A program made the position numbers and the translations under genes. 5,413 bases of DNA, taken from assembly GCA_945957335.1 (NCBI GenBank), contig CAMFLJ010000265.1, forward strand, positions 1 through 5,413. The letters are read 5' to 3'. Below are positions 1 to 5,388 of this stretch, in pieces; the first letter of the stretch is position 1, and the number at the start of each line of letters is the position of its first letter. The stretch is from an uncultured Actinomycetes bacterium. Lineage in GTDB: Bacteria > Actinomycetota > Acidimicrobiia > Acidimicrobiales > Acidimicrobilacustridaceae. The notes under the pieces were generated by a model. It saw only the letters and a list, made by a program, of their open reading frames with translations, did not search any database and was not told where the DNA came from.

Positions 1-44
1 ATTCGCCTTAGTCTCGTGGGCTCGGAGATGTGTATAAGAGACAG
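1..44. other. Untrimmed Nextera i7-side adapter (not genomic)
   Basis: Bases 26-44 are the 19-bp Tn5 mosaic end (AGATGTGTATAAGAGACAG). Bases 11-25 (GTCTCGTGGGCTCGG) are the Nextera read-2 adapter. Bases 3-10 (TCGCCTTA) equal the i7 index of primer N701 as I remember it, and bases 1-2 (AT) fit the end of the P7 arm. This is library-preparation sequence that survived trimming and was assembled onto the contig end. Translated on the minus strand it adds a false tail (CLLYTSPSPRD) to the neighbouring oxidoreductase. Genomic sequence starts at 45. Confidence 0.98.
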
Positions 45-1339
45 GACCGTGCCTGCTCGGCAGCCAGGCGCCCGGCCGCGGCGCCGCTCACGAGCGAGGC
101 GTCGGCCAGCCACCCGCTCGGGCCGACCCAGTCGCCCGCGACGAGCACGCCGTCGACCCCGGTGTCGGTCACGTCCGGCCGTCCGGCCAGGCCACCGCCC
201 GCCGGCGTCACCGACGCCGAGATCACGACCATGCGGTGGAGGTAGCGGTCGAGCACCACGTCATCGTGGGTGATCCCCGCCCGTCCCGCCAGCGTCCACA
301 GGTCGGCCCGCAGCTCGTCCGCGCTCGTCGTCCCGTCGTGGTGCAGGTTGCGCATGGCGTGGACGAGGGCGCTGCCCGTCGGGGCGAGGTCGGCGCCGGG
401 GGCGTGGGCGACGAGGTAGTGGGGCCGGTCGACGCCGAACCACGACGGGATCTCGGGTGGGCGGCGCAGGCCGAGGTCGAGGCAGCTGGCCGTCACGGCC
501 GGGCCGAGGCGGTCCCACGATGCGGGAGCGCCACCGGGCAGCAACGTCGCGGCCGCGGCGGGGGAGCCGGAGGCGACGACCACCCGACCGGCGCGCCGCA
601 CCCGGCCGTCGTCGGTGCGCACGAACGGCCCCTCGATGTCGCGGTCGACGGCCGTGGCGGACGCGTGCACGGCCTCGACGCCGCTGCCGGCCGCGGTGCG
701 CAGAGCGTCGGTGAGCTGCGCCCACCCGCCGTGCAGGTAGGTCACGCCGCGGGCGGCGGCCTTGAGCTGGTGGACGGCGACGTCGGCCGACACCAGGTCG
801 AAGTCGGCGCTGTAGGTGCCGACGCGCACGAGCGTGGCGAGCACCTGGCGGGGCCGTTCGGGCAGGAGCCCCTCGAGCCACTCGGCCGTCGTCAGGTGGG
901 CGACCGCCGCCGGCTCGGTGCGGGCGACCTTCGCCATCGCCCGGGCCAGGCGGGCCTTGTCGGCGGCGCCCAGGAACGGGCTGACGAGCGCGCCGATGCC
1001 CTGGGGCAGGGGGGCGGTGTGGTCGTCCCAACCGAGCGTGCCGGCCTTCGGCGGACGCGCCCCGCGGAGGGTGACACCGAGGTCGTCGAGCACCGCGTGG
1101 CCCGGCCCGCCGTCGTACACGGCGTGGGGCCCGAGGTTGAGCGAGAAGCCGTCGCGCTCCTCGGTGCGGGCCCGGCCGCCGCGGGTGTGGCCCTCGATCA
1201 GCGCGACTCGTGCGCCGGCGCGGGCGGCCGTGGCCGCCGCGGTGAGCCCGGCCAGGCCGGAGCCCACGACGATGACGTCGTGGTGGTCGGCGGTGGTGTC
1301 GTCACCGGTGGTGGGGTGGGTCTGCGGTCCGTCGGTCAT
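45..1339 (-). CDS. FAD-dependent oxidoreductase, phytoene desaturase / amine oxidase-like (3' end cut by contig edge)
   Basis: Flavoprotein of the broad CrtI / protoporphyrinogen oxidase / amine oxidase superfamily, probably cytosolic or membrane-peripheral. The substrate cannot be told from sequence. Seen: a Rossmann dinucleotide-binding start at residues 21-31 (DVIVVGSGLAG, the GxGxxG signature), a ribose-binding acidic residue E49 ending strand beta2, the GGRxRT motif at 54-59 that follows FAD-binding segments in this superfamily, and the C-terminal FAD motif VAGDWVG around 400-406. About 431 genomic residues remain, close to the family's usual length, so probably only a few residues are missing. 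The start is ATG at 1339 because AGGAGG lies 9 nt upstream (1349-1354). A GTG at 1357 overlaps that site and is rejected. The gene is divergent from the ABM/MarR pair, suggesting MarR control. No carotenoid or haem pathway neighbour is visible, so I give no gene name. Confidence 0.88.
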
Positions 1340-1348
1340 GGTGGGGAA

Positions 1349-1354
1349 CCTCCT
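1349..1354 (-). promoter_or_regulatory. Shine-Dalgarno of the FAD oxidoreductase
   Basis: Minus-strand AGGAGG, a perfect anti-16S match, 9 nt before the ATG at 1339. It fixes the start and rules out the upstream in-frame GTG at 1357, which would place the ribosome site inside the coding region. Confidence 0.8.
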
Positions 1355-1400
1355 CACCGTGACGACGAGGTGGCAGCCGGGGTTGTGACAGGCGAGCGCT

Positions 1401-1460
1401 GCTCATCTAGTTCACTGAAGAAACATTTGCTTCGGAATCGAAATATATGGTACGAAAGCA
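1401..1460. promoter_or_regulatory. AT-rich divergent promoter region with candidate MarR operator
   Basis: This 60-bp stretch has only 23 G/C bases in an otherwise very GC-rich contig and lies between the divergent oxidoreductase (start 1339) and ABM protein (start 1498). A plausible plus-strand promoter is TTGCTT (1427-1432), 18-nt spacer, TACGAA (1451-1456), giving a leader of roughly 35 nt. An alternative -10 is TATGGT at 1446-1451. Inside the spacer, 1425-1448 forms an imperfect palindrome centred at about 1436.5: inner arms TTCG/CGAA with a 4-bp spacer, and 3 of 6 outer pairs matching. That is the size of site MarR dimers bind. I could not assign a convincing minus-strand promoter. Operator assignment is inference. 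Confidence 0.45.
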
Positions 1461-1482
1461 GTGCACCTCCACCTACACTCTC

Positions 1483-1489
1483 GAGGGAG
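1483..1489 (+). promoter_or_regulatory. Shine-Dalgarno of the ABM-like gene
   Basis: GAGGGAG lies 8 nt before the ATG at 1498. It decides the start against the in-frame ATG at 1447, which would add 17 residues translated from the AT-rich promoter region. Confidence 0.75.
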
Positions 1490-1497
1490 ACACCGTC

Positions 1498-1770
1498 ATG
1501 AGCGCAACCCTGATCGTCCGCCACCCCGTCAACGACTACGCCACCTGGCTCGCCGCCTACGAGTCGGTGCAGGGCCTCCACGAGAAGTACGGCGTGACGA
1601 GCTCGCAGATCCTCCACGCCCCGGGCGACCTCAACGACGTCGTCGTGATCCACCGCTTCGTGACGCCGGCCCAGGCCGAGGGCCTCGCCAACGACCCGGC
1701 GCTCAAGGAAGCCATGCAGAGCGGCGGCGTCGCCGGAGCGCCGCGCATCGAGATCTTCGTCGGTGCCTGA
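1498..1770 (+). CDS. Small ABM/Dabb-fold-like protein (antibiotic biosynthesis monooxygenase-like)
   Basis: A 90-residue protein. It begins with a beta strand (SATLIVRHPV), followed by NDYATWLAAYESV, a middle hydrophobic strand (DVVVIHRFVT), a helix rich in Ala (PAQAEGLANDPALKEAMQ) and a final strand (RIEIFVGA). This order and size fit the ferredoxin-like alpha+beta barrel of ABM/Dabb proteins, which usually act as dimers. Members include cofactor-free monooxygenases but many have no known activity, and no catalytic residue can be assigned here. It overlaps the following MarR gene by 8 nt, so the two are almost certainly cotranscribed, and it may handle or sense the same small molecule as the regulator. 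The start is chosen from the GAGGGAG site. The fold call is by recall of similar actinobacterial proteins; function is unknown. Confidence 0.8.
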   Translation: MSATLIVRHPVNDYATWLAAYESVQGLHEKYGVTSSQILHAPGDLNDVVVIHRFVTPAQAEGLANDPALKEAMQSGGVAGAPRIEIFVGA

Positions 1771-2374
1771 GCCAGCACCACGACCGCAGGTCCGACGCAG
1801 GAGGGGCGGCGCCAGCCGCCCCTCGGTCGCGTCCCGTGGCGTCGTCCGCGCCGATCCCGACTTCACCGACGAGTACCCCGACGGCGAAGCCACCGCCATG
1901 GAGGTGCACGCCACGCTCGTGCGCACGGGCGACGTCCTCCTGACCGAGCTGGGCCGCTCCATCACGGCCACGTTCGGCGTCCCGCACCTGGTGCTGACCA
2001 CGCTCGCCGTCATCGACGGCTCGCCCGAGCCGCTCACCCCCTCCGAGATCGCTGACCGCCTCGTCGCCCCCGCGGCCTCGATGACCTCGCTGCTCGACAC
2101 CCTCGAAGACAAGGGCTGGGTCGTGCGCACGCCGAACCCGGCCGACCGCCGCAGCGTCCTGATCGAGATCACCGACCTCGGTCGAGCCACCGCCGACCAG
2201 CTCCTGCCGGGCATCCGCGCCATCGAGGTCGACGTCATGTCGGTGCTCAGCCCGGCCGAGCGCGCCTCGATGCTGAAGATGCTCGGCAAGGTGCTGGCCC
2301 GATCCGCCGAGCTGGCCGAGGGCCCGCCCCGCATCCTCGAGGGCCGCCGCAACCGCCCCGACCGCCTCGGCTGA
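1763..2374 (+). CDS. MarR-family winged-helix transcriptional regulator
   Basis: DNA-binding regulator of the MarR type, probably a homodimeric repressor responding to a small phenolic or oxidative ligand. Seen: a dimerisation helix from about residue 46 (MEVHATLVRTGDVLLTELGR), then a winged helix with LTPSEIADRL (91-100) as the first HTH helix, APAASMTSLLDTLEDKGWV (102-120) around the recognition helix, the hallmark wing NPADRRSVLIEIT (125-137), and C-terminal dimerisation helices. The 158 residues from Met46 match a normal MarR length. Start uncertain: the only in-frame canonical starts are GTG at 1763 (203 residues, overlapping the ABM stop by 8 nt, translationally coupled) and ATG at 1898. 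The segment DPDFTDEYPD (31-40), just before Met46, looks like genuine MarR N-terminus, which favours the longer form. Residues 1-29 are low-complexity Arg/Pro/Ser. Likely autoregulates and controls the divergent flavoprotein. Confidence 0.88.
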   Translation: MPEPAPRPQVRRRRGGASRPSVASRGVVRADPDFTDEYPDGEATAMEVHATLVRTGDVLLTELGRSITATFGVPHLVLTTLAVIDGSPEPLTPSEIADRLVAPAASMTSLLDTLEDKGWVVRTPNPADRRSVLIEITDLGRATADQLLPGIRAIEVDVMSVLSPAERASMLKMLGKVLARSAELAEGPPRILEGRRNRPDRLG

Positions 2375-2397
2375 GCCGACGCCTCACCGCGCCCCGG

Positions 2398-3282
2398 TCA
2401 GGGCGTGGCGGCCATGCGGGTGACGAGGCCGAGCAGGCGCTCGTGCATCTCGCCGGCGGGCAGGTGGGCCCGGGCGCCGTGGCCAGGGAGCAGCCACTCG
2501 AACGACGCCCGCTCGGCCAGGGCGGCGAGCGAGCCGGTCTGCTCGGTCCACGAGAACCAGGTGGCGCCCCGGAACGCCGTGAGGTCGTCGCGCTCGTGGC
2601 TCCACGCCAGCGAGTCGCCCGAGAAGCAGAAGCGCTCGTCGACCACGAAGATCACGCTGCCCTTGGTGTGGCCGGGCACCGGGTGGGCCACCACGCCGGG
2701 CGCCACCGCGGTGGGCTCGCCGGCGGCGCCCTCGAGCAGGTCGGACGCGAACGGCGCGGCCCGCCGGTCGTCGGTGTGGATCCACACCCTCGCCCCGAAC
2801 CGATCGGCGTAGCGCTGCGCGTCGGCCACGTCGTCGCGGTGGGTGAGCAGCACGTGGGCGATGCCGCCCATCTCCTCGAACGGCCGGGCCAGCGCCTCGG
2901 TCCAGCGGGGCGAGTCGATCAGCAGGTTGCCGTCGGGGCGGGTGACGAACCACGCCGACGCGCCGAACGAGCTCTCCGAGCAGTAGCCGACGTCGAACAC
3001 GCCGCTGCCGGGCTCGACCTCACGTGGGTAGAGCCGCCCCGGCCGAGGGCGGTGGTCGACCGTGCCGATCGAGGTGGTCGGGCACGCCTGGGCCGCCAGC
3101 CAGGCCCCCAGCTCGGCGGCCTCGTCGCCCGGCTCGGGCTGGTGGTGCACCACCGAGTGGCCGCGGGCCGGGCCGAAGGTCTCGGGGGCGATCTCGCGGC
3201 AGGTGCCGCAGTCGATGCAGCGCGTGTCGCAGAACCAGGCGCCGTCGACGTTGGCGATGTTGCGGAGCTCGACCCTCGCCAT
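2398..3282 (-). CDS. Ferredoxin-MBL-fold fusion protein (4Fe-4S domain plus metallo-beta-lactamase-fold hydrolase/oxidoreductase)
   Basis: A 294-residue two-domain cytosolic protein. Domain 1 (about 1-75) is a single-cluster ferredoxin: C22-x2-C25-x2-C28 (with an extra C18) and a distant C67-Pro, the usual four-ligand pattern for a [4Fe-4S] cluster. Domain 2 (about 95-290) is an MBL fold. It keeps THRDDVAD (147-154), PGHTKGS (203-209, metal His205), FSGDS (220-224, bridging Asp223) and PGHG (266-269, His268). The first motif is not canonical: in THxHxDH terms, His148 stays but position 150 is Asp, 152 Val and 153 Ala, so metal content may differ or be mononuclear. I recall similar ferredoxin-MBL proteins with an HxDDxAD-type motif in phototrophs and actinobacteria; their substrate is unknown to me. 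The ATG at 3282 has no Shine-Dalgarno; a -10-like TACCCT 7 nt upstream suggests a leaderless mRNA. Converges on the MarR gene across 23 bp. Confidence 0.9.
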   Translation of the reverse strand: MARVELRNIANVDGAWFCDTRCIDCGTCREIAPETFGPARGHSVVHHQPEPGDEAAELGAWLAAQACPTTSIGTVDHRPRPGRLYPREVEPGSGVFDVGYCSESSFGASAWFVTRPDGNLLIDSPRWTEALARPFEEMGGIAHVLLTHRDDVADAQRYADRFGARVWIHTDDRRAAPFASDLLEGAAGEPTAVAPGVVAHPVPGHTKGSVIFVVDERFCFSGDSLAWSHERDDLTAFRGATWFSWTEQTGSLAALAERASFEWLLPGHGARAHLPAGEMHERLLGLVTRMAATP

Positions 3283-3289
3283 GTCGGGG

Positions 3290-3295
3290 AGGGTA
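3290..3295 (-). promoter_or_regulatory. Candidate -10 element of a leaderless promoter for the ferredoxin-MBL gene
   Basis: Minus-strand TACCCT keeps the two most important -10 positions (TAnnnT) and ends 7 nt before the ATG at 3282, so transcription would begin at or next to the start codon. That fits the absence of a ribosome binding site. No good -35 is visible at 17-18 nt; that space is taken by the inverted repeat at 3295-3321. Inference from spacing. Confidence 0.4.
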
Positions 3296-3321
3296 CCGAC
3301 CGGCCCCGCCGACCGGTCGGT
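3295..3321. promoter_or_regulatory. Perfect 9-bp inverted repeat, candidate operator
   Basis: ACCGACCGG (3295-3303) and CCGGTCGGT (3313-3321) are exact reverse complements separated by 9 bp. The repeat touches the -10 candidate and covers the -35/spacer region of the ferredoxin-MBL gene, where a repressor such as a TetR-type dimer would act. Alternatively it is a transcript hairpin about 60 nt after the stop of the upstream dioxygenase, but no T-run follows it on the minus strand, so an intrinsic terminator is less likely. Confidence 0.5.
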
Positions 3322-3381
3322 GTGGTTCCCGCGATCGTCGGCCGCCGCAGTGGGCCGCAGAGGGCGAGGGAGGAGCGGGCG

Positions 3382-4449
3382 TCAGCCGTCGGTGACGGCG
3401 CTGAGGCGCTCCTTGGCGGTGTCGAAGGCGTCGTCGGTGGCGACCAGGCCCCGTGAGCCGCCCAGCTTCTGCAGCAGGTGGTCGCCGCCCGTGACCGGCG
3501 GGTACTTCGGCGGGTCGTCCTCCGACCAGCACGTCGGCAGGCACTCGACGACCATGTCGTAGTCGCCGTCGAGGAAGAACGCCGTGGAGCGGCGCAGCGC
3601 AGGGCCGTCGGTGCGGGCGGGGGGCGGGGCCACCCGGTGCACGGTCGAGCGCCAGCGGTCGTTGGTCCACTCGGCCAGCAGGTCGCCGAGGTTGATGACG
3701 TAGGCGCCGTCGGCCGGCTGCACCGGCCACCACTCGCCGTCGGGGCCGACGATCTCGAGACCGGGCACCTGGTCGGCGTAGAGCACGGTGACGATGCCGT
3801 AGTCGGTGTGGGCGCCCATCCGCTGCTGTCCCTCGACCGGGTCGGGGTGGCCGGGCTGGCGCTCGTAGCGGATCATCCGCATGACCTCGATGGGGTGCTG
3901 GCAGCGCTCGACGAAGAACTCCTCGGGCATGTCGAGGGCGACGGCGAAGATGCGGGTGACCGTGCGGGCCAGCTCGGCGACGGCGCCGTAGTAGGCGTTG
4001 AGCCGCGGCCGCATCGAGGGCATGGCCTCGTCGGGCCACACGTTGGGGGCGAGGAAGCGATGGCGCTCGGCCAGCACCGCCGGGTCGGTCTCGTCGACCT
4101 CGTCGCGGGCGATGTTGAACGACTCGAAGATGTCGGGCGGCGCCTCGACCCCCAGGCTGTAGGCGAGCGACTCGGCCCCGATGCCCGAGTAGCCCCGGTT
4201 CACCTCGGGCGGCGAGATCAGCGAGTCCTTCACCTCCTGGGGGAGGGCGAAGAACTCGTCGTTCACGGCGAGCATGTCGTCGATCAGGTCGCGGGGGATG
4301 CCGTGACCGGTGATCTGCATGAAGCCGTAGGTGGTGGCGGCCTGCTGCACCGCGGCGACGATCTCGGCGCGGGCGCCCGGGTCGCCGCTGTCCCACCCCG
4401 AGATGTCGATGACGGGGACGGTGCGCGGAGGGGTCTCGATCGTGCTCAC
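3382..4449 (-). CDS. Isopenicillin N synthase-type 2-oxoglutarate/Fe(II)-dependent dioxygenase
   Basis: A complete 355-residue cytosolic non-haem iron oxygenase with the usual two-part architecture: DIOX_N (about 10-130; VPVIDISGW at 11-19, YGFMQITGHGIP at 41-52) and the double-stranded beta-helix 2OG-FeII_Oxy domain (about 185-295). The facial triad is complete: His214 and Asp216 in GAHTDYG, and His271 in STVHRV. The co-substrate motif RxSxxFF is R286-x-S288 followed by F291-F292, so 2-oxoglutarate is the expected co-substrate. Such enzymes hydroxylate, desaturate or cyclise small molecules with O2; the substrate here is unknown, and despite the family name no beta-lactam genes are nearby. 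Start is GTG at 4449, without a Shine-Dalgarno but 7 nt after a -10-like element, so probably leaderless. A DevR/DosR-like palindrome lies about 82 bp upstream, suggesting low-oxygen or redox control. Confidence 0.92.
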   Translation of the reverse strand: MSTIETPPRTVPVIDISGWDSGDPGARAEIVAAVQQAATTYGFMQITGHGIPRDLIDDMLAVNDEFFALPQEVKDSLISPPEVNRGYSGIGAESLAYSLGVEAPPDIFESFNIARDEVDETDPAVLAERHRFLAPNVWPDEAMPSMRPRLNAYYGAVAELARTVTRIFAVALDMPEEFFVERCQHPIEVMRMIRYERQPGHPDPVEGQQRMGAHTDYGIVTVLYADQVPGLEIVGPDGEWWPVQPADGAYVINLGDLLAEWTNDRWRSTVHRVAPPPARTDGPALRRSTAFFLDGDYDMVVECLPTCWSEDDPPKYPPVTGGDHLLQKLGGSRGLVATDDAFDTAKERLSAVTDG

Positions 4450-4456
4450 GGGTCCG

Positions 4457-4486
4457 ATCGTCGCCGGGCCCGACGGCTCGCGTCAA
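4457..4486 (-). promoter_or_regulatory. Candidate leaderless promoter of the IPNS-type dioxygenase
   Basis: Minus-strand TTGACG (4486-4481) is a near-consensus -35, followed after 18 nt by GACGAT (4462-4457), a GC-type -10 that keeps A at position 2 and AT at the end. The -10 ends 7 nt before the GTG at 4449, so the start codon would be close to +1. This agrees with the lack of any Shine-Dalgarno and with the frequent leaderless mRNAs of actinobacteria. Confidence 0.5.
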
Positions 4487-4521
4487 CGGACGACAGGCCC
4501 GCTTCACGGCCCGTTCACCAG

Positions 4522-4541
4522 ATCGGGACCAAGGTCCCGGA
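4522..4541. promoter_or_regulatory. DevR/DosR-like box
   Basis: The core CGGGACCAAGGTCCCG (4524-4539) is a perfect palindrome around an AA spacer. Against the DosR/DevR consensus TTSGGGACTWWAGTCCCSAA, 16 of 20 positions agree, including both GGGAC/GTCCC half sites, the 2-bp W spacer and both S positions; the mismatches are one outer base on each side and the T/A pair flanking the spacer. It lies 37 bp upstream of the candidate -35 of the IPNS-type gene, a normal place for this activator. It is also 24 nt after the TauD-type stop, and as RNA it could fold into a short stem with a UU or CUUG loop, so a terminator role is possible although no U-run follows. Confidence 0.5.
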
Positions 4542-4547
4542 GGGGTA

Positions 4548-4560
4548 GGCCGCGACGGCC
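4548..4560 (-). terminator. Weak hairpin just after the TauD-type gene
   Basis: GGCCG (4548-4552) and CGGCC (4556-4560) can pair with a 3-nt loop, starting 3 nt past the stop codon at 4564-4566. There is no T-run after it. Together with the palindrome at 4524-4539 it might help end the upstream transcript, but short GC hairpins are common by chance in such DNA. Confidence 0.2.
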
Positions 4561-4563
4561 GGC

Positions 4564-5388
4564 TCAGCCGTCGGCGGCGGCGTAGCGGGTGTCGGAGGCG
4601 AGCTTGCCCTCGGGCACGCCGATGGCGAGATCGGTCCACGCCCAGACCCGCCAGAACAGGCGGTCGGTGTCGGTGTAGGCGTCGCGGGAGTGCGAGAACC
4701 GGTGGTTGTCGACGCAGATCGCCTCGCCCGGGGCCACGCGGAAGCGGGCCGCCCGCTGCCGGAGCTGCTCGAACAGGGCGCCGACCTCGTCGAAGAGGGC
4801 GAGCGTGCCCTGGGGGTCGGGGTCGTCCGGCATCGGTCGCATGCAGCCGCTCAGCACGCCGAGCCAGAACAGGCGCCGCCCGGCGGGCGTGGCGGTGACC
4901 ATCGTGCCGATGCGGGGGACCATCCCCTCGGAGGTGAGGTCGAGCGTGGTGCCGGTGAGGAAGTCGGCCAGGCGCCGGCCCGGTGAGCCTTCGGGCTCGG
5001 CGGCGAGCGCGTCGACCACGGCCCAGTCGTCGATGAGGACCGACTCGCCACCCTCCGCGCTGTCGACGTCGCACAGCAGGAACATGGCGTCGGGCGCCTC
5101 GTGGCCGTAGACGAAGCCGTCGGTGTGCATGGGCAGCGGCACGAGGTGGCCGTCGCGCTCGGTGACCTTGCGGTCCTTGTCGCCGCCCTCGCGCACGGCG
5201 ATGGGCTCGGGCGCCGCCACCACCCGGTCGCCGAGCACCCGGCGGGCCAGGCCGTCGGCGGTGTCCTTGCCGATGGGCAGCCCGGTGAGGATGGCGGCCC
5301 CCTCGGTGCGCATCAGGCGGGCGGCCTCGAACGGGTCGTCGGTGCGGGTGGGCACGAGGGAGGGGTCGAGGTCGGCGAGCAGTTCGGC
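4564..5388 (-). CDS. TauD/TfdA-family 2-oxoglutarate/Fe(II) dioxygenase (5' end cut by contig edge)
   Basis: Non-haem iron oxygenase of the TauD/TfdA/clavaminate synthase-like superfamily; the 274 genomic residues include the whole catalytic core. Numbering from the first genomic codon: HxD is His88-Thr-Asp90 (PMHTDGF), the distal His is His233 in DNHRFSHSRDAY, and the 2-oxoglutarate carboxylate Arg is Arg247 in FWRVWAW. The His to Arg spacing of 14 equals that of clavaminate synthase as I remember it. All cofactor ligands are present, so it should be active. TRTDDPFEAARLMRTEGAAILTG near the start is the usual N-terminal beta-helix entry, so perhaps only a few to tens of residues are lost. 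The apparent start reading MYKRQ is adapter sequence. It is followed after 114 bp by a second, different 2OG dioxygenase on the same strand. Substrate unknown; a taurine role is not implied, as no sulfonate transport genes are visible. Confidence 0.9.
   Translation of the reverse strand, partial: AELLADLDPSLVPTRTDDPFEAARLMRTEGAAILTGLPIGKDTADGLARRVLGDRVVAAPEPIAVREGGDKDRKVTERDGHLVPLPMHTDGFVYGHEAPDAMFLLCDVDSAEGGESVLIDDWAVVDALAAEPEGSPGRRLADFLTGTTLDLTSEGMVPRIGTMVTATPAGRRLFWLGVLSGCMRPMPDDPDPQGTLALFDEVGALFEQLRQRAARFRVAPGEAICVDNHRFSHSRDAYTDTDRLFWRVWAWTDLAIGVPEGKLASDTRYAAADG

Noticed and set aside
26..44. Transposon mosaic end as evidence of a Tn5-type mobile element bounding the locus
   Set aside because: The mosaic end is joined to Nextera primer and index sequence and occurs exactly at the contig ends, so it is library adapter rather than a natural insertion.
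236..1501. 421-codon open frame on the plus strand opposite the flavoprotein
   Set aside because: The translation is low-complexity Gly/Val/Arg/Ala with no motif, and the opposite strand carries an intact FAD-binding protein with a Shine-Dalgarno.
1354..2352. 332-codon open frame on the minus strand opposite ABM and MarR
   Set aside because: Ser/Arg/Thr-rich with no recognisable domain, runs through the AT-rich promoter region, and is antisense to two well-supported genes.
2390..2405. CGCCC/GGGCG hairpin between the convergent MarR and ferredoxin-MBL genes as a bidirectional terminator
   Set aside because: Only 5 bp of stem, a 6-nt loop and no T-run on either side; it overlaps the ferredoxin-MBL stop codon and is expected by chance at this base composition.
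2443..3456. 337-codon open frame on the plus strand opposite the ferredoxin-MBL gene
   Set aside because: Shadow of a gene with clear cluster and metal-binding residues; the composition is typical of antisense GC-rich frames.
3382..4449. Isopenicillin N synthase itself (penicillin biosynthesis)
   Set aside because: The protein has the RxS 2-oxoglutarate-family layout shared by a very broad superfamily, and there is no ACV synthetase or epimerase gene in view.
3020..5074. 684-codon open frame on the minus strand spanning three genes
   Set aside because: It lies in a different frame from the real genes, its translation is almost entirely Arg/Pro/Gly/Ala/His without domains, and the overlapping frames encode clear enzymes. 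Long stop-free shadow frames are normal in such GC-rich DNA.
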